Shown here: positions 43,260 through 54,527 of the stretch, in pieces
How positions within the stretch are numbered: the first letter of the stretch is position 1
Layout of the letters: every line of letters starts with the position of its first letter
Origin: Elephas maximus indicus
Lineage: Eukaryota; Chordata; Mammalia; Proboscidea; Elephantidae
Assembly (NCBI RefSeq): GCF_024166365.1
Contig: NC_064846.1
Location: 30,091,866 to 30,155,865 of the forward strand
Reading direction: 5' to 3'
DNA length: 64,000 nucleotides
Program-made: the position numbers and the translations under genes
The notes under the pieces: model-generated
The model's database searches: none
What the model was told of the DNA's origin: nothing
The model's input: only the letters and a program-made list of their open reading frames with translations

Positions 43260-44390
43260 TAATAAACCACTAAGTTAATGTAAGCAAATACTTCTGATCA
43301 AGTCTCCTTTAATCCTTTAGCGGAACAACAATGCTTGCAGGACATTTAGACAAGTGATAGTGGAAATTGTACATGTATCCACACGAAACTAACATGGGAT
43401 AAACTGAAACACACACTTAATGTGTCTGTTTCTCCAAAATATGTTATAAGAGATTTGAGAATTTGGAGATAAACTTATTAAGGTTTTAGAAAAACTACAG
43501 TAGCCAGAAACCTCATTGTTCATCCTCCATCAACTGTTTTCTGAGTTCATTTGGGTACTTTTATTGCAACACTCTGCAGTGTTGGTTAATTCAACTCCAT
43601 CTGCCACTTTTCCCCCAAATCAGGGTTTTCAGATTTTCATTCTAGAGTGGTTATAGCTAATGCGTATTAAGTTCATGATAATTAGTATTTGTTACATAAA
43701 AGTACTGAAACAGAATGTCCTTGTTTATTTCTGACCTAGAATACAGTCGCCTGGCTTTCTGTGGATTGATTTCTTTTCACTGTCGTGCCTACATTTCGAA
43801 CAATCAGCTGGAACCAATAGTACAGGGTCATGTGATATTAAAGCATGCCCAACAAAAATCTTCTTTAGAGCAAGAGTTATGGGTGAGGCAGGTTGCCATC
43901 AAGGCTGCTGTGGGAGGGCAGGCACCATGCACCTTCCTTACCCCCTGTTTGAAATCATCAACAAGGAATGAAGGGAATGGACTGATGTATATTGGTACTA
44001 TAATTCCATGAGTTTGGAATTATGGAAGGTATAAGGAAAATAATACAGAGACTATCACACATTTTGTCTTGCTTCTTACACATTTGAAACTACATTATGT
44101 TGTATTTTAGATTTTTGAAATGATTGAGACTGACTTGACACGTATAAGAAAACCCTCAGTGAGTAGAGCCAAATACTGGGGTAAGAATTTAATATATCTT
44201 AACTTAATCCTTGTAGTTCTCAGCAGTTGGTTCAAGTGTTTTAGCTGAGTTGCACATTTAGTATTTTATTCCTACGTTCTACCTTAAAAATAAAAGCAGT
44301 TCTTCTTAATTTTCAAAGAAATAAAACAAAACTTCACTATAGCACTTGCTTTTATAAGGAAAAATGCAACAGAAAACACACACCATAGTT
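43260..44390. other. Intergenic, no gene recognised
   Basis: AT-rich sequence with a 98-codon plus-strand frame (43715-44011) lacking any known domain. Confidence 0.4.
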
Positions 44391-44394
44391 TGTG

Positions 44395-44625
44395 TATGGC
44401 CATGGAAAACAAGCTGAGGTGCCTATGAATCCCAGCTCTTTCACTTAGTAGCTGTGTGAGTTTGCTGAGGTTTCTTAAACTTGCTGTACCTCAGTTTCCT
44501 AATATGTTCACTGGGGGAATAAAACATAACTCCAGTTGTGGTAGATGTTAAATTAAATATTTTATGTAAAGCACTTAGTACAGTACTTGGCTTATTAATA
44601 AACACTCAATAAAAGATAATCCACT
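44395..44625 (+). mobile_element. MIR SINE
   Basis: Near complete: 'cactta(g)tagctgtgtgag' region at 44442, 'cctcagtttcctaatatgtt' at 44491, and 'acttggcttattaataaaca' at 44586. Confidence 0.8.
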
Positions 44626-44750
44626 AGAGCATATCTCCAAAGTGATGAGCACAAGACAATCCACTGAGGTGCAAAAAAACATTGGACGTTCAATTTGTAT
44701 ATTAGGTTTTTTTTACTTTAAAATTACTTTTAGATATACTATACGTACAA

Positions 44751-44780
44751 AGATAGGGTCACTATGAGTTGGTTTGGTTT
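44751..44780 (+). mobile_element. AfroSINE tail scrap
   Basis: 'atagggtcactatgagttgg' followed by 'tttggtttttttt' is only the SINE 3' end. It directly precedes an RTE fragment. Confidence 0.7.
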
Positions 44781-44784
44781 TTTT

Positions 44785-45690
44785 TAATATATGGTTTAAA
44801 GTCAGGAAAGGTGTGTGTCAGGGTTGTATCCTTTCACCATACTTATTCAATCTGTATGCTGAGCAAATAATCTGATAAACTGGCCTACACGAAGAAGATT
44901 GGGACATTAGGACTGGAGGAACACTCATTAACAACCTGCATTATGCAGATGATACAACCTTACTTTCTGAAAGAAGACTTGGAGAACTTACTGAAGAAGA
45001 TCAAAGACCACAGCCTTCAGTATGGATTGCACCTCAATATAAGGAAAATAAAAACCCTCACAACTGGAACAATAAGCAACATCATGATAAATGGAGAAAA
45101 GACTGAAGTTGTCGAGGATTTCATTTTACTTGGATCTAAAATCAACGCCCATAGAAGCAGCAGTCAAGAAATCAAAGCAAGTACTGCATTGGGCAAATCT
45201 GCAGCAAAGCCCTCCTTAAAGTGTTAAAAACCAAAGATGTCACTTTCAGGACTAAGGTGAGCCTGATCCAAGCCATGGTATTTTCAATCACCTGATATGC
45301 GTGTGAAAGCTGGACAATGAATAAGGAAGACTGAAGAATTGACGCCTCTGAACTATTGTGTTGGACTGCCAGAACAATGAACAAATCTGTCTTGGAAGAA
45401 ATACAGCCAGAATACTCCTTAGAAGCAAAGATGGCGAGAGTTCATTTCACGTGCTTTGGACATACTATCAGCAGGGACCAGGCCCTGGAGAAGGAGAACA
45501 TCATGTTTGATAAAGTAGAGGGCCAGTGAAAAAGAGGAAAACCCTCAACAAGATGGATTGGCACAGTGGCTGCAACAATGGACTCAAACATAACAATGAT
45601 TGTGAGGATGGTGCAGGACCGGGCAGTATTTCATTCTGTTATGCATAGGGTTGTTTTGAGTCAAAACGTACCCGACCACACCTAAGGACA
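44785..45690 (+). mobile_element. RTE LINE, 5'-truncated
   Basis: It starts at 'ggtttaaagtcaggaaaggt' late in the RT domain and keeps Y-A-D-D codons at about 44941-44952 ('tatgcagatgat'). It continues to the tail 'cctaaggacaacaacaa'. Frames are shifted, and a deletion lies near 45360. No open frame covers the RT. Confidence 0.9.
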
Positions 45691-45699
45691 ACAACAAAT

Positions 45700-46079
45700 A
45701 CATATATATAAACTTTAAGTAAATATAAAAATATAATCAGAGCACATATGTTGAAATTTCTGTAGTATTTATATTTTTCCTTTTATGCCTGCCTCCTCCC
45801 TATCTTTTTTTTCACTCCTTTCCCCATATCAACTACCCTTCCTCACCAGGCACAAACACATTCCAGGTAACCCATGTTAAAATCTTAGTATATATCTGTA
45901 TCAATCAGTAGTGCTTTGGCTACAAATAACAGAACACCCACTTAATAATTTCTTAGACAAAAAAATAAATGTTATTATCTCACTTAATGAGAGGAGTGGA
46001 AGTAGGCAGCTTTAGAGTTGGTTCATTGACTTATAGGAGTTACAATGCTTAGTGGTCATTTCTTGCTTTTACCCTCATT
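45700..46079. other. Intergenic, nothing recognised
   Basis: AT-rich start and a pyrimidine-rich patch at about 45776-45830. No gene seen. Confidence 0.4.
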
Positions 46080-46091
46080 GTAGCAAGATAG

Positions 46092-46248
46092 GAAACCCTG
46101 GTGGTGTAGAGGTTAAGTGCTATGGCTGCTATCCAAGAAGTCGGGAGTTCGAATCCACTAGGCACTCCTTGGAAACTCTATGAGGCAGTTCTACTGTGTC
46201 CTATAGGGCATCGACTTGACAGCAGTGGGTTTGGGTTTCTTTTTTTTG
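46092..46248 (+). mobile_element. AfroSINE (short form)
   Basis: 'gaaaccctggtggtgtagag' head, box B 'ggagttcgaatcc' and tail 'catcgacttgacagcagtgg' with a T run. Exact 12-bp target duplications 'gtagcaagatag' lie at 46080-46091 and 46249-46260. Confidence 0.94.
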
Positions 46249-46679
46249 GTAGCAAGATAGCTGCAACAATTCCAATCATCAAAACCTCACATGACAGTGT
46301 CACGAAAAGAAAGTGGAAGAATGGGAAAAAAAAGTCTATTTCACATGAATCTCCCTTTTATTATACAGGAATATCTTTCCTACAAGTCTTCTTATTATAA
46401 CTCATTGGCAAGAACTGGGTCACATGCTCATTCCTAGCACAACTGCTGACTAAAGGGAATGAAATCAGATCATCATTATTGACTCAGATCATTTATGATT
46501 CATGTTGTGGGATTTGGTACATTGCTACTCTAATAAAATTGAGGTTTCATGAGCAAGGAAGAAAGAATAATAAACTCTGAGTAGGCAACAAGCTGCGTAA
46601 TTCTTATATATTTTTTCAGTACTCATAAAAATATAAAGATTCATAATATGTAAACATTAATATGTTTTTATGTGTTTAT

Positions 46680-47035
46680 ATAGTTTTATATATTTTTTCT
46701 TTTTGTTTCTAAATCTGGTATCATATACAATTTTTAGCCTTTTGCTTTTCTTAGCAACATGCACCAGAGATCTTTCTGGGCCAGCTGCTAAAACTCAAAC
46801 ACATACTTTTTGAAGGCTACATAATATTTCATGCTGTGGCTGTAGTATAACTTATTCAAACATTATCCCCTTGAGGGACATTCATGTTGAGTCTAGGTTT
46901 TTTTTTCCTTTGAATAATTTCGTGATCAGCATCCTTGCTCATATGTCTTTATATGCTAGAGTTTTTATTTGAGGGGGAAGGAAGGAGGTAGATTCCTAGA
47001 AGTGAGATTGCAAGGTTGTAGATTTTATATATGTA
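46680..47035 (-). mobile_element. Old L1 3' UTR, antisense (first part)
   Basis: 'tgagggacattcatgttgag', 'atcagcatccttgctcatat' and 'gattcctagaagtgagattg' are antisense 3' UTR landmarks. They continue after an inserted L1, at 48001. Confidence 0.7.
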
Positions 47036-47685
47036 CATTTTTCCCAGTATGGATAATTTTATTTCTTTTCTTGCCTATTGCTTTGGCTAGAATAGAAAGA
47101 TATTCTATTCTACAACATTGAATAAAGGTGTTAAAGGTGGACAACCTTGCCCTAATTCTGATTTTAGAGGGAAAGCATTCAATCTTTCACTATTAAGTAT
47201 GATGTTATATTTAAGTTTTTTGTAGATGTCCTTTCTTGGGTTGAGAAAGGTAACTTCTGTTCCTTCTTTGCTGAGAGTCTATCAGGAAGGGATGTTGCAT
47301 TTGATTGAATGCTTTTTCTGTGTCTTTTGAGACAGCACTATGGTTTTTCTTTTATAGTTTGTTAATATGGTGAATCTCATATATTTTTGAATGTTAAACC
47401 AGCCTTGCATTCCCGGGATAAACCACACTTGATCATGATCTTTTTCATATATTGTTGAATTCAGTTTGTTAAAACTTTGTTTACAATTTTTGCATCTATA
47501 TTTTTTATGGATATTGGTCTGTGGTTTTCTTGTATTTCTGTCTGATTTTGGTATAGAGTAATGCTGACCTCATAGGAATGAGTTGAGAAGTACTCCCGTT
47601 TCAACTTTCTGGAAGTGGTTGCATAGAATTGGTGTCATTTCATCCTTAAATGTTTGGTAGGATTCACCAGTAAAGCCATTATTTT
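47036..47685 (-). mobile_element. L1 ORF2 fragment (forward part of an inverted insertion)
   Basis: Antisense ORF2: 'tgctttggctagaatagaaa', 'aaccagccttgcattcccgg', 'gagtaatgctgacctcatag' and 'aaatgtttggtaggattcac'. It stops within ORF2 at the left end. No L1 3' UTR or tail is seen at 47036. Confidence 0.8.
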
Positions 47686-47689
47686 CAAC

Positions 47690-48000
47690 AACAAGAACAA
47701 AAAAATAAATAATTAAAATAAATTGATAAAGCTCTAGGCAAATCAACTAGGAGAAAAAGAGACATGACACAAATGACACAAAATATAATTATCATAAACC
47801 AGAGATGTGACATCATTAGGGATTCTACAGATACTAGAAGTATAATATGGGAGTATTATAAACAGCTTTATTCCATAAACTTGACAACTTAGATGAAATG
47901 GAAAAATTCCTTAAAAGACACAAACTACCAAAGCTCATTCAAGAAAAAAAAATACATAACTTGAATACACCTAAATATATTAAATAAATTGAACTTGTAG
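47690..48000 (+). mobile_element. L1 ORF2 fragment (inverted 5' part of the same insertion)
   Basis: Sense ORF2: 'tgataaagctctaggcaaat', 'cttagatgaaatggaaaaat' and 'acacaaactaccaaagctca'. In an intact L1 this lies just upstream of the segment at 47036-47685, so the two halves face each other as in a 5' inversion. 'tatgtacatttt' (left) and 'tatgtatatttt' (right, about 48004) may be the target duplication. Confidence 0.75.
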
Positions 48001-48420
48001 TTTATGTATATTTTGAATTTCAATAGATGGGAGTCCGATTGCTTCCCAAAAATGTCTTAACACCTCACATTTCCACCAGCAATGTATAAGAGTACTCTTT
48101 TTCCTGCATCCTTCAGCAACAGATGTTATCATTCTTCGTATTTTTGAGTGTGTTGTATGAAAGTGTTCGATTATTTTCAATTTACTTTAGACTTTAATTT
48201 AACAGTGAACATGAACATCTTTTCATATATTTGTTGGCATTTGTACTTTCTCTTTTGTGAATAGACTATATGCTTTGTCCATTTGTCTATTAGGTTGTTT
48301 GGTCTTTTTCTTGTCAATGTGTAAGAGATTTTTATACATTATGGGTATTAATCTATTGTTCATTTGTGTTATAATATTTCCCAAAGCTATCATTTGTCTA
48401 GTAGCTTTATTTATTACATA
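48001..48420 (-). mobile_element. Old L1 3' UTR, antisense (second part)
   Basis: 'tttccaccagcaatgtataa', 'gaacatcttttcatatattt' and 'ggttgtttggtctttttctt' continue the antisense L1 begun at 46680. Confidence 0.75.
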
Positions 48421-48483
48421 GTTTTTTCAGTCTTCTTTTTTTTAATTTTTTTCAGTCTTATATAGGCAAATATATAGAGAGAG

Positions 48484-48692
48484 AGAGTCCTTAGGTGGTG
48501 CAAATGGTTAATGTGTTTGGCTGCTAAGTGAAACATTGGCAGTTCAAGTCTGCCCAGAGGAGCTTCAAAAGAAAGACCTGGCAATCTACTTCCAAAAAAT
48601 CTGCAGTTGAAAACCCTATGGAGCACAGTCCCACTCTGATACACGTGAGGTTGCATGAATGGGAATTGATTCAATGGCAACTATTTGGAATT
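48484..48692 (+). mobile_element. AfroSINE, 'agtccttaggtggtgcaaa' head variant
   Basis: 'agagtccttaggtggtgcaa' head, 'agaaagacctggcaatctac' and 'actctgatacacgtgaggtt' body, and tail 'gaatgggaattgattcaatg'. Same subfamily as 13183. Confidence 0.9.
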
Positions 48693-48729
48693 TTTGGTGT
48701 GTTTATTTTTTGTATATGTATACAATGAA

Positions 48730-49232
48730 ATATCTTAGTTATCTAGTGCTGCTGTAACAGAAATACCACAAGGGAATGGTTTAAAAAAGATAAATCTATT
48801 CTCTCACAGTCTAGGAGCTTAGAAGCCCGAATTCAAACGCTAGCTCCAGGGGAATGGTTTCTGTCTCTGTTGGCTCTGGGGGAAGGTCCTTGTCAATCTT
48901 CCAGCGCAGGGACCCCAGGTCCAAAAAGGACACACCATTCTCCCTGCTCTAGTTTCTTGGTGGTATGAGGTTCCCCTGTCTCTCTGCTCACTTCTCTTTT
49001 TTTATATCTCAATGGAAATTGCTTTAAGACACAACCTAATCTTGCAGATTGACTCCTGCATCATTAACATAACTACCTCTAACCCTGCCTCATTAACATC
49101 ATAGAGGCAGAATTTACAGCACAAAGGAAAATAACATTAGATGACAAAATGATGGACGATCACACAATAGTGGGAATCATGGCCTAGCCAAGTTGGCAGA
49201 TGTTTTTGAGGGGACACAATTCAATCCATGAC
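48730..49232. repeat. Interspersed repeat, family not assigned
   Basis: 'gttatctagtgctgctgtaa', 'ctattctctcacagtctagg', 'gaaggtccttgtcaatcttc', 'agacacaacctaatcttgca' and 'gacacaattcaatccatgac' form a pattern I recall as a common mammalian interspersed repeat of several hundred bp. I cannot name its class with confidence. Confidence 0.5.
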
Positions 49233-49494
49233 ACATGTATACATATATATGTGTATACACACGTACACACATATTCAACACTCGGATTGTACATGATTGT
49301 ATAGCCTATTAGACTTTCTTTCAAGGTTCTAATTGTTTTATTTTGTATATCTGCGTCTGTTATTAGATTTAGCTACGATAAAAAATAAATGACTGTGGCT
49401 TAAACAATATACCCATCCTCTCCTGCGGGACTCCCAGAATGTAACTTCTTATCAGGGCTTTGAATGGGTTCAGTCCACTTCCAACCCCCGCTGA

Positions 49495-49630
49495 GAATTT
49501 GCATTTCTAGTAAGTTCTCCACTGAGAATTTGCATTTCCACCTCAGACATACTGAATCAGAATCCACATTTTAACAAGATCCCCAGGTGATTCTTGGGCA
49601 TAACTTCCCAGGAACTTGGAACTAACCTGT
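49495..49630 (+). mobile_element. MER20-like hAT DNA transposon fragment
   Basis: 'tgagaatttgcatttccacc', 'actgaatcagaatccacatt' and 'aacaagatccccaggtgatt' follow MER20 order. The 'gagaatttgcatttc' block is repeated at 49493 and 49523. Confidence 0.6.
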
Positions 49631-50237
49631 TCGAAGCACTGCTTCTTATAGGCTCCAGCAGTCATTTGGCTCAGGAAAGCCAGATGTTTTAGAGGTAAGG
49701 TGAAGGGAACCATACTCAGATTGCCATGTTTCCAGAGTCTCCTAGTAGATGCTATTGGTGCACTGCCCCAATCTTTTTTACTGTGTAAGTTCACCTGTCC
49801 TCCATTTGCTGAGTGTATTGACAGTTAAGGGCTCACCACTGCATCCTTCTCCTGAAGAATGGCCCTGGGCTGAGGGAAACCACCTTACTGAAAATGAAGT
49901 TTTGTTCTTCCCAAGCAGGGTTGGGGGTCAGGGTTGGGGGAGCTGCACTGATAGATACCTGCTTCTGGGCAGAATGACTTTGATGGTGCCATTCACTCTA
50001 GATCTCCCATAGAGTCAGACTGAAGTTAGAGGAACTCACATCTGTGCATAGCTTCGTCTGTCCCCAGCCGTATCATGGTTATCACCCACCCTTGTAAATG
50101 TTACCTAGGGACACTTTCTTAATCAATCACATGTAGGGTTTCCATAATCAGCGAATAAAAATAATAGACACCCATTTAAATTTGAATTCCCAATAATAAC
50201 AAATAATTTTTAGTATAAATATTTCCCATGCATTTTT
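49631..50237. other. Intergenic, no gene recognised
   Basis: Mixed composition, with small opposing frames and no domain. Confidence 0.4.
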
Positions 50238-50241
50238 TGGC

Positions 50242-50337
50242 ATAGATAGATAGGTAGATAGATGATAGATAGATAGATGATAGATAAATGATAGATGGAT
50301 AGGTAGATAGATAGGTAGGTAGATTAGATAGATAGAT

Positions 50338-50373
<36 letters not shown>

Positions 50374-50399
50374 TAGATAGATAGATAGATAGATAGATA
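50242..50399 (+). repeat. (GATA)n / (ACAG)n compound microsatellite
   Basis: Irregular gata/ggta units run from 50242 to about 50339, then nine or so acag units (50341-50372), then uninterrupted gata units to 50399. It is the cleanest short tandem repeat in the window and probably length-polymorphic. Confidence 0.97.
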
Positions 50400-51350
50400 T
50401 TTACTTGCACAGGAATCCCCATCTCAGGCTCTGCTTCTAGGGAACTCAAACTAAGTCACCTCTTGCTAGTGCCTCTGTTTAACATTTTATATATTAAAAA
50501 AGAAGCTCCATTAATATTTAATATACAGACACACATTCTTACTTGATTCATATGTCAAACTGTTAGAGGAGAAGCCATGAGTCAAAAGGTTAGATGGTAA
50601 TACTTTCAGCCTATTTTGATATATTTCAGCTTATATGATACTGGATGTCATGGCCATTGTTGTTGCTTTTTTTGTTTTTATTTTTTTAATGAGGACCTTT
50701 ACATGGTAAAAGATTTACAATGACGTAAAGATGAATTATGCATTTGTCTTAAAAAAATGGTTCCAAATATCCTGACCTTTTCCTTAATGACAACTGGCTC
50801 TCAATAGTATGCTACCGAGCAGATACTTTTGAAAATAAACAATAACAAAAACACACTCTATCCTTTCAAGGCAACTTTGGTAATTTAAGTTACTGATAAA
50901 GTTACTAATTTTGAAGAGAAAGTTTTGCTATGAGGAGAGCATTTTGAAAAACAATTTAAGTATGTTACTTAGGAAAAAAAAACTGCCGTATCTGTACATT
51001 AAAAAAATTGGAAATGCTATTTCTAATCTGCTTTTTAGATCTTCGAAAAGAAGAATTTCAGTGGATATCAACTCATTTGTAAAAAATACATACACATAAA
51101 TTGCAACGCTGCCTAGTTAATTCGCAAGAACAACCGGGATTATAAGAAGTTAAAAATTTACTAACTGTATTTTTATTTTTTTTAATATTTGCATAATTGC
51201 TGGCTGGAGTTAAAATATGTATAATGATTTACTAAGTTCAGCCAATAATAGGCTTTTTAAATTAGATCTGTGTAACTTCAGGCAGTATCTTTTCGGCTAT
51301 GAAAGCCACTTAATCCAGACATGGGAAAATGAACAAATTTTTTTTAAACG
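50400..51350. other. Intergenic, no gene recognised
   Basis: AT-rich sequence with no credible ORF. Confidence 0.4.
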
Positions 51351-51361
51351 AAAACCAGACC

Positions 51362-51415
51362 TTTAAATCAAGGCTTCAAACCGGTTCGGTCCGGTTTGAA
51401 CCCCTGGGTGCAGCC
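51362..51415 (+). repeat. Palindrome-bearing direct repeat, copy 1
   Basis: It contains a perfect inverted repeat: 'ttcaaaccgg' (51375-51384), six spacer bases, 'ccggtttgaa' (51391-51400). 'cccctgggtgcagcc' follows. A diverged copy lies at 51741-51795. Confidence 0.7.
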
Positions 51416-51740
51416 TTATAAGTTCAGTGAGGAACTGGAATCATGATTCTTTAGGCAAGTAGAGTCAAATTTATTTCTAACCATGCAGGTAAGTGGCTTG
51501 AGGGCTATTAATATACTGGCCAGCTGCCTCTTCAATGGGTCCAGGTGACATGCTTAGAAAGGTATCCTCACCTCCTCGCAGAACTTGCAAGAGTAAACAG
51601 AGGACTCCACCTCAAAAAAAAATTTTTCAAGCATGCACCCTTGGTATGAAACATTTTGCTCTTAATAAAAATATCATTTTGTTTTTTAATATGCTTCATA
51701 ATTTTTTTTTAATGTGGTAAATATTTGGTGATACAGTTAT

Positions 51741-51795
51741 TTAAAGCAGGGCTTTGAACTGGTTCATTCTGGTTCAAACTCCTGGTTGCACCCTC
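51741..51795 (+). repeat. Palindrome-bearing direct repeat, copy 2 (diverged)
   Basis: 'gggctttgaactggttcatt', then 'ctggttcaaactcctggttg' and 'caccct' align with 51362-51415 in the same orientation. The palindrome is imperfect here. The two copies lie about 380 bp apart. Confidence 0.65.
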
Positions 51796-52353
51796 CTTGG
51801 GTCCACTCATGGAGTGGCTAGAATACTAAATGTGCTGTTTTTGCTCATTTCTACTGGGTGCTTGGCAATTGTGTACTATGGAGTGACAGATGCCAAGAAA
51901 GTAGAGTGGTACAGCACTACAGGCATACCTCATTTTATTGCTCCTTTTTTTATTGCACTCGCTTTGCAGATATTGCTTTTTTTAAATACAAATTGAAGGT
52001 TTGTGGCAAACCTGTGTGCGCAAGTCGTTCAGTGCCATTTTATCAAGAGCGTGTTCTCACTTCGTGTCTCTGTGTTACATTTTGGTAATTCTCATAATAT
52101 TTCAAACTTTTTCATTATTATTATATCTGTTATGGTGATCTGTGATCAGTTAGTGATCTTTGATGTTACTATTGTAATTGTTTCGGGGCGCCAGAGCCAC
52201 GCCCATATAAGATAGAGAATTAAATCAGTAAACGTTGTGTGTGTTCTGACTGCTCTACCGGCTGGCCGTTTCCCCATCTCTCTCCCTCTCCTCAGGTCTC
52301 TCTATTCCCTGAGACATGGCAATATTGAAATTAGGACCATTTATAAACCTACA

Positions 52354-54239
52354 GTGGCCTCTAAGTATTCAAGTGAAAGGAAGAGTCATACGTGTCTCAC
52401 TTTAAATCAAAAGCTAGAAAGGATTAAGTCTAGTAAGGATGTCATGTTGAAAGCTGAGATAGGCCAAAAAGCTAGGCCTCTTTCAACCTAGGCCTCTCTC
52501 GACAAACAGTTAGCCAAGTTGTGAAGGAAAAGAAAAAGTTCTTGAAGGAAATGAAAAGTGTTACTCCAGTGAACACGTGAATGATAAGAAAGCAAAGCAG
52601 CCGCATTGCTGATATGAAGAAAGCTACAGCTACAACATTCCCTTAAACCAAAGCCTAATCCAGAGGAAGGGCCTAACCATCTTTAATTCTGTGAAGGCTG
52701 AGAGAGATGAGGAAGCTGCAGAAGCAATGTTCGGACGTAGCAGAGTTTGGTTCCTGAGGTTTAAGGAATGAAGCCATCTCCATAACATAAAAGTGCAAGG
52801 TAAAGCAGCGAGTGCTGAGTAGAAGCTGCAGGAAGCTCTCCAGAAGGTCTGACTAAGATACTAGAGGAAGGGGGCTACAGTAAACTACAGGTTTTCAATG
52901 CAGCAGAAGCAGCCTCGTATTGGAAGAAGAAGCTGTCTAGGTCTTTCATAGCTAGGGAAGTCAATGGCTGCCTTCAGAGCATCAAAGGCCAGGCTGACTC
53001 TCCTCTTAGGGGCTAATGCAGCTGGTGACTTGAAGTTGAAGCCAATTCTTAATTACCATTCCTAAAACCCTAGGGACCTTAAGAATTATGCTAAATCTAC
53101 TCTGCTTGTGCTCTATAAATGGAACAACAAAGCCTGGATGACAACAAATCTGTTTACAATGTGGTTTACTAAATATTTTAAGCTCAATGTTGAGACTTAC
53201 TGCTCAGAAAAAAAAAAATTCCTTTCAATACAAGGAGATTAATGTTGTTTTCATGTTAATACAACAAACATAACTGAAGCCCTGGTGGCACAGTGGTTAA
53301 GAGCTATGGTTGCTAACTAAAAGGTTGGCAATTCAAACCCACCAGCCGCTTCTTGGACACTGTATGAGACAGTTCTACTCTGTCCTATAGGGACGCTATG
53401 AGTTGGAACTGACTCTATGGTGCCACCATCAACAACAATACAACATCCATTCTGCAGCCCATGGATCAAGAAGGACTTTCAGCTTTCAAGTCTTATCATT
53501 TAAGAAATACTTTTTTAAGGCTACAGCTGCCATAGATAGTGATTCCTCTGATGGATCTAGGTAAAGCAAATTGAAAACTTCCTGGAAAGACTCAGCATTC
53601 TAGATGCCATTAAGAACATTCGTGATTCATGGGAGGAAGTCAGATTATCAACATTAACAGGAGTTCGAAAGAAGTTGATTCCAACCCTCTTGGATGCCTT
53701 TGAGGGGTTCAAGACTTCAGTGGAGGAAGTAACGCAGATGTAGTAGAAATAGCAAGAGAACTAGAATTGGAAGTGGAGACTGAAGATGTGACTGAATTGC
53801 TTAAATCTCATGATAAAACATTAATGTATGAGGAGTTGCTTCTAATGGATGAGCAAAGAAATTGGTTTTTTGAGATGGAAACTACTCTTGGTGAAAATAC
53901 TGTAAACATTGTTGGAATGACAACAAAGGATTTAGAATATTACATAAACTTAGTTGATAAAGCAACAGTAGGGTTTGAGAAGATTTACTTTAATTTAGAA
54001 ATAAGTTCTACTGTGGGTAAAATGCTATCAAACAGCATCACATGCTACGGAGAAATCTTTCGTGAAAGGAAGAGTCAATAGATGTGGCAAACTTCATTGT
54101 CATCTTATTTTAAGAAATTGCCACAGCCACCCCAACCTTCAGCAACCACCACCCTGGTCAGTCAGCAGCAGTCGAAATTGAGGCAAGACCCTCCACCAGC
54201 AAAAAGATTATGACTCGCTGAGGCTCAGATGATGATTAG
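52354..54239 (+). pseudogene. Tigger1 transposase pseudogene
   Basis: Remnant of the pogo-superfamily DDE transposase. The expected ATG reads gtg at 52354-52356. The frame is broken repeatedly. The deletion at about 53227 removes the stretch that carries the second acidic catalytic residue, and the SINE at 53277 interrupts what follows. The longest surviving open part is 53767-54081 (104 codons), the C-terminal region, e.g. '[15 protein letters not shown]' and '[12 protein letters not shown]'. The original stop is tag at 54237. No activity is possible. Confidence 0.85.
53277..53442 (+). mobile_element. AfroSINE (short form) inside Tigger1
   Basis: 'gaagccctggtggcacagtg' head, box B 'ggttggcaattcaaaccc', body 'cagttctactctgtcctata' and tail 'ctatgagttggaactgactc'. 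It splits the transposase region, so it postdates Tigger1. Confidence 0.93.
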
Positions 54240-54472
54240 CATTTTTTAGAAATAAAGTATTTTTTAGTTAAGGTACGTACATTGTTTTTCAGACATAATG
54301 CTATTGCACACTTAATATAGGATGGTGTAAACATAACTTCTACATGTACTGGGAAACCAAGAAATTCCTATGACTCACTTTATTGTGTTATTTGCTTTAT
54401 GGTGGTGGTCTACAGCCAACCTGAAATATCTCTGAGGTATGCCTATATATCTTCCCCTCCCTAAAAAAAAGA

Positions 54473-54527
54473 AAACAAACAAACTCATTGTGTTTGAGTC
54501 AATTCTGACTCACAGCGACCCTAATCC
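54473..54527 (-). mobile_element. Minimal AfroSINE tail (about 55 bp)
   Basis: 'ttgtgtttgagtcaattctg' and 'cacagcgaccctaa' only. It is truncated at almost the same SINE position as the copy at 26022. Confidence 0.8.

Larger units (their letters stand above)
51920..54445 (+). mobile_element. Tigger1 (pogo-type) DNA transposon, nearly full length
   Basis: Terminal inverted repeats 'aggcatacct' (51921-51930) and 'aggtatgcct' (54435-54444) flank the element. TA dinucleotides lie outside at 51918-51919 and 54446-54447. The 5' UTR, transposase region and 3' UTR follow Tigger1 order. The AfroSINE at 53277-53442 is a later insertion. At least two internal deletions (near 52620 and 53227) and point changes make it defective. 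Confidence 0.92.
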
